From: Metabacillus kandeliae
GTDB lineage: Bacteria > Bacillota > Bacilli > Bacillales > Bacillaceae
Assembly: GCF_021166585.1 (NCBI RefSeq)
Contig: NZ_JAJOZE010000004.1
Span: 248,001-312,000 of the forward strand
Direction: 5' to 3'
DNA: 64,000 nucleotides
The notes under the pieces were generated by a model that saw only the letters and a program-made list of their open reading frames with translations, was not told where the DNA came from and ran no database searches. Positions 45,379 through 54,583 of the stretch are shown here, piece after piece. How positions within the stretch are numbered: position 1 is the first letter of the stretch; every line of letters starts with the position of its first letter. Position numbers and translations under genes: made by a program.

Positions 45379-46719
45379 ATGCAAAAGCCAGTCAAGATCG
45401 TCACGATTGGGGGCGGGTCAAGCTATACCCCTGAGCTTGTGGAAGGTTTTATCAAGCGGTATGACAGCTTGCCGGTCAGTGAGCTGTGGCTTGTGGATAT
45501 TCCTGAAGGGGAGGAAAAGCTTCAGATCGTTGGGAATCTCGCAAAAAGAATGGTCGAAAAAGCGGGAGTCCCGATGAAGGTTCACTGCACCCTTGACCGA
45601 AAAGAGGCACTTCGTGAAGCTGACTTCGTTACAACACAATTCCGCGTCGGCTTGCTTGAGGCAAGAGCAAAGGACGAAAGAATCCCGCTGAAATACGGCG
45701 TCATCGGACAGGAAACAAACGGTCCCGGCGGGCTATTCAAAGGCCTGAGGACGATTCCGGTCATTCTGGATATTGTGAAGGACATCGAACAGCTCTGTCC
45801 TGATGCCTGGCTGATTAATTTCACTAACCCGGCGGGGATGGTGACAGAAGCGGTTTTAAGACACACCTCCTTTAGAAAAGTGGTTGGACTGTGCAATGTG
45901 CCAATCGGAATGAGAATGGGCGCAGCCAAGCTGCTGGGTGTTTCGCCTGATCGAATCGCCGTTGATTTTGCAGGACTGAATCATATGGTCTTCGGTCTTG
46001 ACGTTTATCTTGATGGCCAATCAGTCCTGAAGGAAGTCATTGAAAAGCTTGTGAGCCCTGACGAAGGAATGACAATGAAAAATATTGCGGATCTCGGCTG
46101 GGAGCCGGAATTTATCAAAGCCCTCGGTGTCCTGCCCTGTCCATACCACCGCTATTATTATCAAACGGAAAAAATGCTGGAGGAAGAAAAAAAGTCGGCT
46201 GCAGAAAAGGGAACACGAGCAGAAGTCGTGAAGCAGCTGGAAAAAGAACTGTTTGAGCTGTATAAGGATCCAGGTCTTTCAATCAAGCCTCCGCAGCTTG
46301 AGAAAAGAGGCGGCGCTTATTACAGTGATGCTGCCTGCAGCCTGATCGACTCCATTTATAATGACAAAGGCGATATACAGCCGGTCAACACCATGAATAA
46401 CGGAGCGATTGCTAGCATTCCGGCGGACTCTGCCGTTGAAATCAACTGTATCATCACAAAATCCGGTCCGAAGCCGATTGCCATAGGCGACCTGCCTGTT
46501 GCCGTAAGAGGGCTTGTGCAGCAAATCAAATCCTTTGAAAGGGTAGCCTGCGAGGCTGCTGTTGAAAGGGATTATCATAGAGCATTACTGGCCATGACGA
46601 TCAATCCCCTTGTTCCATCTGACGCTAAAGCAAAAGCTATTTTGGACGAAATGCTCGATGCTCACGGTTTGAGTGATTTTACTAAACCAGCACAAATGAA
46701 AAACGAAGTTATCTCTTAA
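45379..46719 (+). CDS. GH4 6-phospho-beta-glucosidase (LicH/ChbF-like)
   Basis: A 446-residue NAD+- and metal-dependent glycosidase that cleaves 6-phosphorylated beta-disaccharides by a redox-elimination mechanism. It has KIVTIGGGSSYTPELVEG for NAD binding, GLLEARAKDERIPLKYG, NFTNPAGMVTEA, the metal-binding Cys in GLCNVPIG and His in GLNHM. The sequence looks like LicH/CelF/ChbF. It is last in the PTS operon and followed by a strong terminator. SD AAAGGAGAG. Confidence 0.94.
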   Translation: MQKPVKIVTIGGGSSYTPELVEGFIKRYDSLPVSELWLVDIPEGEEKLQIVGNLAKRMVEKAGVPMKVHCTLDRKEALREADFVTTQFRVGLLEARAKDERIPLKYGVIGQETNGPGGLFKGLRTIPVILDIVKDIEQLCPDAWLINFTNPAGMVTEAVLRHTSFRKVVGLCNVPIGMRMGAAKLLGVSPDRIAVDFAGLNHMVFGLDVYLDGQSVLKEVIEKLVSPDEGMTMKNIADLGWEPEFIKALGVLPCPYHRYYYQTEKMLEEEKKSAAEKGTRAEVVKQLEKELFELYKDPGLSIKPPQLEKRGGAYYSDAACSLIDSIYNDKGDIQPVNTMNNGAIASIPADSAVEINCIITKSGPKPIAIGDLPVAVRGLVQQIKSFERVACEAAVERDYHRALLAMTINPLVPSDAKAKAILDEMLDAHGLSDFTKPAQMKNEVIS

Positions 46720-46748
46720 AAGCTGCCGGGTTTCCCGGCAGCTTTTTT
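46720..46748 (+). terminator. Rho-independent terminator of the PTS operon
   Basis: Ten-pair stem agctgccggg / cccggcagct with three-base loop and six T residues, two bases after the GH4 stop. Confidence 0.95.
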
Positions 46749-46972
46749 GTTCAAAGGAAATAAAGAGCCTGTATTTCCAGCAAGCGGGGCAATTGGCAGA
46801 CTTTCGTTTCAAATGCAGGAAAAAAGGGTATTTCCTAAGCGCTGGAGTGGTTTATAATAGGCTAATGTACTTTATAGCCTCTTCGGTTAGATTATTCTTT
46901 CACTCTTTTCCTAAGCAAAGACGGTTGAATCACCTTCTGCTTAAAGGACAGTCTTAAGAAGGGAAGAGGCGA

Positions 46973-48481
46973 TTGGAATTGATAGGGAGTGGTTATTTGA
47001 ACCGGACATTTTTAAGTCAGGTTTTTACGATAATATTATCTTTTTCTGTAGTGAACGGAGCGCTTTCTTCCCTCCATTTTCCTATGAAAGACAGCAGGCA
47101 GGAAAAAAAGGCAGAGCCTGCTGCGGCAGTGCCTGATACAAAGAAGGACGTTTCTGTCTGGCTGACTGAGAAGGATGAATCAAAACTCCTTGAAAGGCAG
47201 GCAGGTGCTGACTTTCAAGAGGAAAAAAAGGACGGGCGCTACACGATTGCGGTAGATGACAAGAAAACATTTCAGGAAATGGACGGATTTGGAGCTTCCA
47301 TCACTAGTTCATCCGCCTATTTGATTCATAAAAAGCTTCCGGAAGAAGAGCGCAGCAGGCTCATGAAAGAATTATTCGGCGATCAGGGAATCGGCATCAG
47401 CTTCATCCGCATGCCCATGGGAGCAACGGACTTTTCCATTAAAAACTACACATATGATGATCTCGCTGCTGGTGAAACAGATCCTGACATGAGTGAGTTT
47501 TCCATTGATAAAGACCGTGAAGATGTGCTGCCGGTTACAAAACAGGCGAAGGCTGAGAACAGCAGCCTGAAAATTTTCGCCTCGCCGTGGACAGCCCCTG
47601 CCTGGATGAAAACAAGCGGCTTTCTGAACGGAGGAAGCCTTAAAAAGGAATACTACCAAGCTTACGCAGACTATTTCGTGAAATTTGCCAAAGCCTATGA
47701 AAAGGAAGGCCTGCCCATCTATGCTGTCACCGCACAAAATGAACCGGGGCATCAGACTCCGACCTATCCTACAATGAAGATGGACTGGACCGAGCAGGCC
47801 GATTTTATCGGAAATTATTTAGGTCCTGCTTTTGAGAAAAACGGCATACCGGCAAAAATTGCCGCTTGGGATCACAACTGGGATTCTCCGTGGTACCCGG
47901 AAAATGTGCTGGCTGATAAAAAAGCTTCAAAATATATAGCAGGTACTGCTTTTCATTGCTATGGGGGAGAAGTCAGCAGCCAGACGGAAGTGCAGAAGGC
48001 TTATCCTAAAAAAGGGATTTGGTTTACTGAATGCTCCGGCGGCAGCTGGTCGACTTCCTTTGGCGACAATTTGAAGTGGAACATGAGTAATCTTATTATC
48101 GGCGCCACGAGAAACTGGGCGAAAAGCGTTATTCTCTGGAACGTTGCCCTTGACGAAAACAACGGTCCTCAAAACGGCGGCTGCCCCATCTGCCGCGGTG
48201 TAGTAACCGTTGATAAGCATGATGGAACATATGACAAAAATGTGGAGTATTACGCACTAGGGCATATCAGCAAATTTGTGAAGCCTGGAGCAGTCCGGAT
48301 CGGGTCGAACATGACGGACAAGCTGCAAAATGTGGCCTTTAAAAATCCGGATGGCTCCATTGCTTTAATTGTGTTCAACAATACAGAAAGCACGAAAAAA
48401 TTTGATGTCTCATACCATGGAAAAGCCTTCAGCTATTCGCTTCCTGGAGGAGCAGCAGCGACTTATACGTGGAAACCCTGA
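46973..48481 (+). CDS. Exported GH30 glycoside hydrolase (glucosylceramidase/beta-1,6-glucanase-like)
   Basis: A 502-residue enzyme with an N-terminal hydrophobic export segment, a charged linker, then a GH30 (beta/alpha)8 barrel with C-terminal beta domain. EMDGFGASITSSSAYL opens the catalytic part. The acid/base is E257 in TAQNEPG, and the nucleophile is E353 in FTECSG. Long GH30 relatives include glucocerebrosidases and endo-beta-1,6-glucanases; this may release gentio-type oligosaccharides from fungal or algal walls that the preceding PTS could import (inference). Start is uncertain: TTG at 46973 with GGGAAGAGG, or TTG at 46997 after AGGGAGTGG, which would give a cleaner signal peptide. 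Separate from the PTS operon by a terminator. Confidence 0.85.
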   Translation: MELIGSGYLNRTFLSQVFTIILSFSVVNGALSSLHFPMKDSRQEKKAEPAAAVPDTKKDVSVWLTEKDESKLLERQAGADFQEEKKDGRYTIAVDDKKTFQEMDGFGASITSSSAYLIHKKLPEEERSRLMKELFGDQGIGISFIRMPMGATDFSIKNYTYDDLAAGETDPDMSEFSIDKDREDVLPVTKQAKAENSSLKIFASPWTAPAWMKTSGFLNGGSLKKEYYQAYADYFVKFAKAYEKEGLPIYAVTAQNEPGHQTPTYPTMKMDWTEQADFIGNYLGPAFEKNGIPAKIAAWDHNWDSPWYPENVLADKKASKYIAGTAFHCYGGEVSSQTEVQKAYPKKGIWFTECSGGSWSTSFGDNLKWNMSNLIIGATRNWAKSVILWNVALDENNGPQNGGCPICRGVVTVDKHDGTYDKNVEYYALGHISKFVKPGAVRIGSNMTDKLQNVAFKNPDGSIALIVFNNTESTKKFDVSYHGKAFSYSLPGGAAATYTWKP

Positions 48482-48508
48482 CCGCTTGCGGAAAGGGTTT
48501 TTCTTTTT
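48473..48508 (+). terminator. Rho-independent terminator after the GH30 gene
   Basis: The arms aaaccct and agggttt with an inner ccgc / gcgg stem are followed by T-rich sequence. The stop codon of the gene lies inside the structure. Confidence 0.75.
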
Positions 48509-48603
48509 ATATGGATCTTCCTTTTCAGATAGAGCTCTATGTATCCAAGCGGGAGGATTGGTTACGCTATGAGTAACATTGGAGCATAAGGGGCGGAGTG
48601 CAG

Positions 48604-50697
48604 GTGAAAACGATTTTCTTGATCTACCGGAAAGATCTCGCTGATATTTTAAAAAATTGGGCTGCGCTCATCATTGTGCTAACCCTGATCCTTCTTCCGT
48701 CCCTGTATGCCTTGTTCAACATTAAGGCTTCGTGGGACCCGTACGGACACACGAGAGGAATAAAGGTTGCCGTCTCAAATGAAGACAGGGGAGCATCTAT
48801 TAAAGGCCAGCGTGTGAATGCCGGAGCAGAAATCATCACCTCCTTAAAAGAAAATAAGAAGCTTGGCTGGGTATTCACAAATAAAGAAGAAGCGCAGCAG
48901 GGAGTACGGAGCGGCAAATATTATGCCAGCATTGCCATCCCAAAGGATTTATCCGCAAAACTAGCTAGTGTGCTCTCAGAAAATCCTGAAAAGCCCGTTA
49001 TCACTTATACCGTAAATGAAAAGCTGAACCCTGTTGCACCGAAAATTACGGAAAAAGGGGCTGCAGGCATAGTAGATCAAGTGAACGAAAGCTTTGTAAA
49101 AACGGCCAACGGAGCAATTTTCAAGCTGTTTAATGAACTTGGAATTGAACTGGCAAAAGATTTGCCCAGTATAGAAAAATTAAAAAAACTGGTATTCGAC
49201 CTTGAAAACAGAATGCCTGAAATAAAGAAAACGGTCAGCACAGCTGCAACAGACGCAGAAAAAGCGAAAAGCATTGTGAACAAAGCAAGCGCCTTTCTTC
49301 AGGAAATAACCGTCCTGTCCGGCAAAGCGGCGGATCTGTCGAAAGCATTGGAAGAAGATCTGGGCATAAGCAAAGAAGCTCTTCAAAACCTGCCATCTAA
49401 TATAAAAAGAGATGCTGCCCTGCTTCATTCGGCAGCGAAGAGTGCGGAGGAAACAGCGCTGGCGCCAGAGGACAATACCTCGTCACAGCAGCTAAAGAGC
49501 ATAGCAGACCGAAGCAGCAGAGGAATACAGTGGATAAATTCAACAACATCCATTCTAAACAATCTTTCTGAGCTGTCAGATACGAATGCTTTCCAGCCTG
49601 CTATTATCCAGCTGCAGCAGATGAAACAGGCTTTTCAAGACTTGAATGAGGCGTCGTCTTCTGCCAGTTATAATAAAGACATGCTGCTTGCCGCTGCAAA
49701 AGATGCCACAAGCAAGACAGAAGCCTTTCAGAAAGAAGCAGCAGGAATAGAGCCGTATTTGAAAAGCGAAGCAGAACGTGCAGGCGGTAAAATATCAGAT
49801 AAATTTCAGAAGCTTTCAGAAGCAAAAGACAGCCTTCCTAAAATAACCGCGGCGGTTCAGAATTCATCAAAAAAGCTTGACGATGGAATAGCAAAGCTTG
49901 CGGAAATTCAAAAGGCGCTGCCTGAGGCAGAGGCGAAAATCCACCGCCTTGCGGATAAAATCCGGGCTTTTGAAAGAAAGGAAAACTTGTCTGATTTAGT
50001 CACTCTTTTAAGGAATGATTTTAGAAAAGAAAGTGATTTTTTTGCCAAACCGGTTTTGCTGAAGGAAAACCGGCTCTACCCGATCCCTAATTACGGGTCA
50101 GGGCTTGCGCCTTTTTATACAGCCCTTTCACTTTGGGTTGGAGGGCTTTTGCTGGTATCTCTTTTAAAAGTAAAAGCAGCAGATGGAAACCACCGCAGCT
50201 ACCAGGAGTATTTCGGTCGCTTGTTTACGTTTTGTACAATCGGCCTGCTTCAGGCAGCCGTTGTCTCGGCGGGCAATCTCTTATTGCTGCATATCCATGC
50301 TGTTCACCCATTTTTATTTTTCCTCTCAGCATTATTTGCAAGTGCTGTATTTATGGTGATTATTTATACGCTCGTTTCAGTTTTTGATAATGCAGGCAAA
50401 GCGATCGCCATTGTCTTTTTGGTCCTGCAAATCGCAGGATCAGGGGGGACGTTCCCAATACAGGTTACACCGCCGTTTTTCCAGTTCATCAACCCGTTTT
50501 TGCCTTTTACATACGGCATTAGCCTTCTAAGAGAATCTGCGGGCGGCATTCTTCCAGAATCGGTATGGCATGATGTGAGGATGCTCACTGGTTTTGGATG
50601 CATTGCCATCGTTTTTGGCGTTTTTCTGAAAAAGCCAATAAACAGGGTGACAGCAGGATTTGTAAAAAAAGCAGAGCAAAGCAGAATCATTCACTAG
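48604..50697 (+). CDS. YhgE/Pip family membrane protein
   Basis: A 697-residue protein with one N-terminal membrane helix (ILKNWAALIIVLTLILLPSLYALFNI), a large extracellular part of about 450 residues rich in coiled coil and Ala/Lys/Glu, then five C-terminal helices like the ABC-2 transporter membrane domain (PFYTALSLWVGGLLLVSL through TYGISLLRESAGGI). This is the YhgE/Pip architecture (phage-infection protein of lactococci), also related to T7SS-associated YueB. The role in Bacillus is unclear; no YueB/ESX neighbours are here. Start uncertain: GTG at 48604 fits GGAGTGCAG best, while another GTG lies at 48598. Confidence 0.85.
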   Translation: MKTIFLIYRKDLADILKNWAALIIVLTLILLPSLYALFNIKASWDPYGHTRGIKVAVSNEDRGASIKGQRVNAGAEIITSLKENKKLGWVFTNKEEAQQGVRSGKYYASIAIPKDLSAKLASVLSENPEKPVITYTVNEKLNPVAPKITEKGAAGIVDQVNESFVKTANGAIFKLFNELGIELAKDLPSIEKLKKLVFDLENRMPEIKKTVSTAATDAEKAKSIVNKASAFLQEITVLSGKAADLSKALEEDLGISKEALQNLPSNIKRDAALLHSAAKSAEETALAPEDNTSSQQLKSIADRSSRGIQWINSTTSILNNLSELSDTNAFQPAIIQLQQMKQAFQDLNEASSSASYNKDMLLAAAKDATSKTEAFQKEAAGIEPYLKSEAERAGGKISDKFQKLSEAKDSLPKITAAVQNSSKKLDDGIAKLAEIQKALPEAEAKIHRLADKIRAFERKENLSDLVTLLRNDFRKESDFFAKPVLLKENRLYPIPNYGSGLAPFYTALSLWVGGLLLVSLLKVKAADGNHRSYQEYFGRLFTFCTIGLLQAAVVSAGNLLLLHIHAVHPFLFFLSALFASAVFMVIIYTLVSVFDNAGKAIAIVFLVLQIAGSGGTFPIQVTPPFFQFINPFLPFTYGISLLRESAGGILPESVWHDVRMLTGFGCIAIVFGVFLKKPINRVTAGFVKKAEQSRIIH

Positions 50698-50739
50698 GGC
50701 GTTTTCTTAAAAAATGAACTATTCAATCAATTGTCCTTT

Positions 50740-50748
50740 TGTTATAAT
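50740..50748 (+). promoter_or_regulatory. Candidate extended -10 promoter before the DUF3870 gene
   Basis: TG-T-TATAAT is an extended -10; no clear -35 is present. It is followed by a leader with ccggcagc / gctgccgg complementarity (about 50790-50832). Confidence 0.4.
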
Positions 50749-50854
50749 AGAACCAGATTAAAGCGCATACATGTTATGAAATCCTGCCGGCAGCCACCAG
50801 CAGACCATTCATAATACCTGCTATGCTGCCGGAATCTGAAGGGAATGCAGACGA

Positions 50855-51205
50855 TTGTTCAATAAGGATACTGTTTATGTCATTGGTGATGCGCAAGTAT
50901 CGCCAAATAACCCCATATCGAAGCAGTTCAGCCAGTTTTTCCTTGGGCTTGTTATTGATTCTACCAATGGGAAAATCATCGATGCAGAATGCTCGGCAAC
51001 GATAGGGCTTACCATCCGGTTTATCCAGTCTTTATTTGTCGGAAGAAGGGTTGATGATGAATCGCTTCTTCTTGAGGTACAGTCAAGATATTTTGGTTCT
51101 TCCCAAAAAGCCCTGATGGCTGCTCTTAAAGATGCACAAAAGAAATACAGTCATATTATAGCTGCTTTGCCCGGTCAGCCCGGTCGAAATCCAGCCCGAA
51201 CCTAA
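50855..51205 (+). CDS. DUF3870 family protein
   Basis: A 116-residue soluble protein: YVIGDAQVSPNNPIS near the start, GLVIDSTNGKIIDAECSATIGLTIRFIQSLFVG in the middle, then FGSSQKALMAALKDAQKKY. These blocks match DUF3870 as I know it (small proteins near transporter or metabolic genes), with unknown function. Start is at TTG with AAGGGA ten bases upstream. The last codons (RNPART) are encoded by the left arm of the following terminator hairpin, and the stop codon is in its loop. Confidence 0.75.
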   Translation: MFNKDTVYVIGDAQVSPNNPISKQFSQFFLGLVIDSTNGKIIDAECSATIGLTIRFIQSLFVGRRVDDESLLLEVQSRYFGSSQKALMAALKDAQKKYSHIIAALPGQPGRNPART

Positions 51206-51226
51206 CAGTCGGGCTGGATTTTTTTT
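51188..51226 (+). terminator. Rho-independent terminator overlapping the end of the DUF3870 gene
   Basis: Twelve-pair stem aatccagcccga / tcgggctggatt followed by eight T residues. The coding sequence ends within the loop. Confidence 0.93.
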
Positions 51227-51270
51227 GCCGGGAAATTTATTCTGCCGGCACATGAAGAAGGAGGAAGGCG

Positions 51271-52434
51271 ATGATTCAAGACGGCTTTACTTATTTAAGC
51301 ATATTAACCGGATTTGCAGCGCTGATGGTCGCTTTTGAAAAAAGGTTTAAAGGAATGAGGTTTTTCAAGTTTATCCCTGCCATAGTTCTGATCTATATTG
51401 GAGCAGCTTTGATGCAGACTTTCGGGTTATTCGGCAAAACGGACTCGATTGACAATGTGTATACAAATGTGAAAGGCACTCTTTTGCCTGCGATGCTGTC
51501 TTTAATGCTGCTGAAATGCGATGTACGGAATGTGGTGAAACTTGGCCCGAGAATGCTTGGAGGGTTTGTGGCAGCTGTGATCAGCATCCTGGCTGGCTTT
51601 GTCCTTGTTTATCTTCTTTTCCAAGGACTTTATGCTCAGGATACATGGAAAGCCTTTGGCGCACTGGCAGGCAGCTGGACAGGCGGATCTGCCAATATGG
51701 TTGCACTTCAGGGCATTTTGAAAGTACCGGAAAATATTTTCGGCTACGCTTTAATGATGGATACGATCAATTATGCTGTATGGGTCATGTTTATGTTTTG
51801 GCTTGTTCCCTTTTCAGGCAAATTTAATAAGTGGACGAAAGCAGATGAAACCTTCCTTCAAAGTGAATTTGCCGAAACGGCTGCTGCAAGCGAGATGGAC
51901 AAGCCTGTCCAATTTCAGCATATGCTTTATTTGCTTGGGATCGGGCTGATCATTTCCGCGTTTTCCATCCTGGCAGGAAAAAGCCTGCCTGCTGTAGGCG
52001 ATATTATCAATGCGACGAGCTGGACGATTATGATTGCGTCCGTGATCGGACTTGTTTTGGCTGTTACCCCTGCTGCCCGCATACCGGGAAGCATGGATTT
52101 ATCCAATGTGATGCTCTATATCATCGTTGCCTTGATTGCCTCGCAATCAGACTTTTCCATGATCGGGCAGGCGCCGATTTATCTGCTGTCAGGGTTTCTG
52201 ATCATGGCTGTGCATTTAGCTGTCATGATATTGCTTGGGAAATTATTCAGATATGACTTGTTTACACTTGGAGTCGCAAGCCTCGCCAACATCGGCGGCA
52301 TGGCTTCTGCACCAATGCTTGCCGCTTCTTACAACAAAGCACTCATTCCAGTCGGCGTTATCATGGCTCTCATGGGGTCTTTCCTCGGAACATACTTCGG
52401 GATGATGATGGCGAAATTGCTTTCGTTACTATAG
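51271..52434 (+). CDS. DUF819 family membrane protein, candidate murein-peptide permease
   Basis: A 387-residue polytopic membrane protein with about ten helices (FTYLSILTGFAALMVAF to GVIMALMGSFLGTYFGMMMA). The family features TLLPAMLSLMLLKCDVR, GALAGSWTGGSANMVALQ and SLANIGGMASAPMLAASYNKALIPVGV mark DUF819 (YjcL-like). Transport function is suspected but unproved. It is 14 bases upstream of a dipeptide epimerase that itself overlaps the YkfC-like endopeptidase region, so it probably imports murein peptides for these enzymes (inference). SD AAGGAGGAAGGCG. Confidence 0.85.
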   Translation: MIQDGFTYLSILTGFAALMVAFEKRFKGMRFFKFIPAIVLIYIGAALMQTFGLFGKTDSIDNVYTNVKGTLLPAMLSLMLLKCDVRNVVKLGPRMLGGFVAAVISILAGFVLVYLLFQGLYAQDTWKAFGALAGSWTGGSANMVALQGILKVPENIFGYALMMDTINYAVWVMFMFWLVPFSGKFNKWTKADETFLQSEFAETAAASEMDKPVQFQHMLYLLGIGLIISAFSILAGKSLPAVGDIINATSWTIMIASVIGLVLAVTPAARIPGSMDLSNVMLYIIVALIASQSDFSMIGQAPIYLLSGFLIMAVHLAVMILLGKLFRYDLFTLGVASLANIGGMASAPMLAASYNKALIPVGVIMALMGSFLGTYFGMMMAKLLSLL

Positions 52435-52448
52435 AAAGGAAGTTTTAC

Positions 52449-53522
52449 ATGATCATAGAAAGCTTGCAAACATCACTGGTAAAAATTCCGCTGAATAAGC
52501 CATTCAAGACAGCGCTTAGAACAGCTGTTGAGGTAGAGACGATCTTTGTGGAAATAGGGTTCTCCTGCGGGTTGAAAGGATATGGATCTGCCTCACCGAC
52601 TCCTGCGATTACAGGAGAAACAGCAGAGGGAATAGCAGCCGCTTTGAATGGGCCGATTAAGCAGGCATTAATCGGTAAAGACTTAAGAGATTTTCACGAA
52701 GCTGCCGGTTCCTTAAAAAGCTCCTGTATCGGCAATACAAGTGCAAAAGCAGCAGCTGACATCGCGTTATATGATGGTGCCGCACGGAAATGGAATATTC
52801 CGCTGCACACCCTTTTAGGAGGAAGAAAACCTCTTATCCCAAGCATGACCATCAGTGCGGATACTCCGGATAAAATGGCTCAGGATGCGAAGCAGTCCAT
52901 AGAGCAGGGCTATTCTATTTTAAAAGTGAAGCTTGGAACCTCACCTGAAGAAGACTTGGAAAGAATGCTCGCTGTCAAAAGCGCTATTCCAGATGAAGTC
53001 CTTTTGCGGGCAGATGCCAATCAGGCATGGGATCCAAAGCAGGCAGCAGAACTGATCAATGAGATGACAGCTTCTGTGAAAGGCATTCAGTTTATCGAAC
53101 AGCCTGTTAAAGCAGATGATTGGGATGGATTAAAGTATGTGAAAGAGCATGTGAGCATCCCGGTTATGGCTGATGAAAGTATTTTTACGAGCGAGGATGC
53201 CTTAAAGCTCGCAGCAGGTAAATTCGCCGACATGATCAATATTAAGCTGATGAAGTCAGGCGGCATTGCTGAAGCATGGAAAATTGCGTCTGCAGCAGAA
53301 GCAGCTGGCGTGCCCTGCATGGTCGGCAGCATGATGGAGCATTCCCTCTCGGTATGTGCTGCAGCCCATTTTGCTTCCGCTCATCCTAATGTGAAATTTG
53401 CTGATCTTGATGCCCCGCTTTGGCTGACAGAAGAGCCATGGGGGATGGATTATGAAAAAGGTAAAATCAATCTCTGGGAAACGGCAGGTATTGGGATAGC
53501 CATGGAGGCATTAAAAAGATGA
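52449..53522 (+). CDS. L-Ala-D/L-Glu (dipeptide) epimerase
   Basis: A 357-residue enolase-superfamily enzyme of the muconate-lactonizing subgroup. ILKVKLG with the catalytic Lys pair, RADANQAW for metal binding, FIEQPVK, ADES and NIKLMKSGG with the second catalytic Lys are all in place. It converts L-Ala-D-Glu from cell wall turnover to L-Ala-L-Glu, as Bacillus YkfB does. The neighbours (DUF819 permease before, YkfC-type endopeptidase after) support murein-peptide recycling. SD AGAAAGGAAGT. The following gene begins 17 bases after its stop. Confidence 0.93.
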   Translation: MIIESLQTSLVKIPLNKPFKTALRTAVEVETIFVEIGFSCGLKGYGSASPTPAITGETAEGIAAALNGPIKQALIGKDLRDFHEAAGSLKSSCIGNTSAKAAADIALYDGAARKWNIPLHTLLGGRKPLIPSMTISADTPDKMAQDAKQSIEQGYSILKVKLGTSPEEDLERMLAVKSAIPDEVLLRADANQAWDPKQAAELINEMTASVKGIQFIEQPVKADDWDGLKYVKEHVSIPVMADESIFTSEDALKLAAGKFADMINIKLMKSGGIAEAWKIASAAEAAGVPCMVGSMMEHSLSVCAAAHFASAHPNVKFADLDAPLWLTEEPWGMDYEKGKINLWETAGIGIAMEALKR

Positions 53523-53539
53523 GAAAGGGGTTAAGAACA

Positions 53540-54541
53540 ATGAAAAAATTGATGATGCTTGTCCTCGGGGTATTGCTTCTGCTGCCGGCAATAAATGCTT
53601 CAGCAAGCCCGAAAGAAACCCGTCAGGATCTTTATGTTGATGTTTCCGCAGCCACTTTGTGGACCGCACCGGATATTCTAAGGCCAGTAGACTACCCCTC
53701 TGCAGGAAATCCGGCAGATCTATGGAGCTGGACAAAATCCATGACTCTTGCAGAAAAAGAGCAGCTTTCAGGTGATGGCATGCTTGAAACACAGGCTCTT
53801 TACGGCAACAAAGTAACGGTAACAGACCGGAAAGGAGACTGGGTAAAAGTGGCTGTTCACGGCCAGGGGACACCAAGGGATGAGCGCGGGTATCCTGGCT
53901 GGATGCCAGCCCGCCAGCTCGCTTACAGCAAAAAGTTTGCTGCAATGGAAAAAGCGCCGTTTGTTCTAGTAATAAAACCAACAGCGATGCTTTATAAGGA
54001 CAAGCATTTTAAAAAGGAAAAGCTCGAGATCAGCTATAATACAAGATTGCCAGCTTTAAAGAAAACTAAAGGCGGCATAGAAGTGGTAACACCTGAAGGG
54101 AAAAAAGCCTGGCTGAAACAGTCAGATGGCCATATTTATCAATCGGAAAAGGATATACCTGCACCTTCTGGAGAAGATTTAGTGAACAGCGGCAAGCAAT
54201 TTATTGGACTGCCTTACCTTTGGGCAGGGATGAGCGGCTTCGGCTTTGACTGCTCTGGTTTTACCTTTACCATGTATCAATCTCATGGAATCTCCATTCC
54301 CAGAGATTCAACCGTGCAGGCTGTAAACGGCAAGCCTGTGGCAGAAGAAGATTTGCAGCCGGGCGATCTGCTTTTCTTCGCACATGATAATGGAAAAGGA
54401 AAGGTGCATCATGTGGCCATGTATGCAGGAGACGGCATGATGATTCATTCTCCTAATTCTAAGAGGACCGTTGAACTGATCCCTTTTCACACGAAAGGAT
54501 ATATAGAAGAGTTTGCAGGAGCAAGGCGCTATTTGCCTTAA
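53540..54541 (+). CDS. Gamma-D-glutamyl-L-diamino acid endopeptidase (YkfC-like), SH3b + NlpC/P60
   Basis: A 333-residue exported enzyme: signal peptide (MKKLMMLVLGVLLLLPAINASA), two SH3-like regions (about 30-190) and a C-terminal NlpC/P60 domain. With the ATG at 53540 the catalytic residues are C238 (FDCSGF), H291 (HHVAMYAG) and H303 (MMIHSP). This is the same numbering I recall for the structurally studied Bacillus YkfC, supporting this start. AAAGGGG precedes it; an ATG overlapping the epimerase stop has no proper site. It cuts L-Ala-gamma-D-Glu from DAP in murein peptides with free N-terminal Ala, producing the epimerase substrate. Confidence 0.94.
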   Translation: MKKLMMLVLGVLLLLPAINASASPKETRQDLYVDVSAATLWTAPDILRPVDYPSAGNPADLWSWTKSMTLAEKEQLSGDGMLETQALYGNKVTVTDRKGDWVKVAVHGQGTPRDERGYPGWMPARQLAYSKKFAAMEKAPFVLVIKPTAMLYKDKHFKKEKLEISYNTRLPALKKTKGGIEVVTPEGKKAWLKQSDGHIYQSEKDIPAPSGEDLVNSGKQFIGLPYLWAGMSGFGFDCSGFTFTMYQSHGISIPRDSTVQAVNGKPVAEEDLQPGDLLFFAHDNGKGKVHHVAMYAGDGMMIHSPNSKRTVELIPFHTKGYIEEFAGARRYLP

Positions 54542-54548
54542 CAGAAAT

Positions 54549-54580
54549 AGTCCCGGCGGATGACCGCCGGGACTTCTTTC
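54549..54580. terminator. Terminator between the YkfC-like gene and the feo operon
   Basis: Eleven-pair stem agtcccggcgg / ccgccgggact with a four-base loop and a T-rich tail on the plus strand; it also lies at the end of the convergent feo operon. Confidence 0.92.
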
Positions 54581-54583
54581 TTT

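Noticed and set aside
48604-50697. Type VII secretion locus suggested by the YhgE/Pip (YueB-like) protein
   Set aside because: No EssC, WXG100 or other secretion genes are adjacent.
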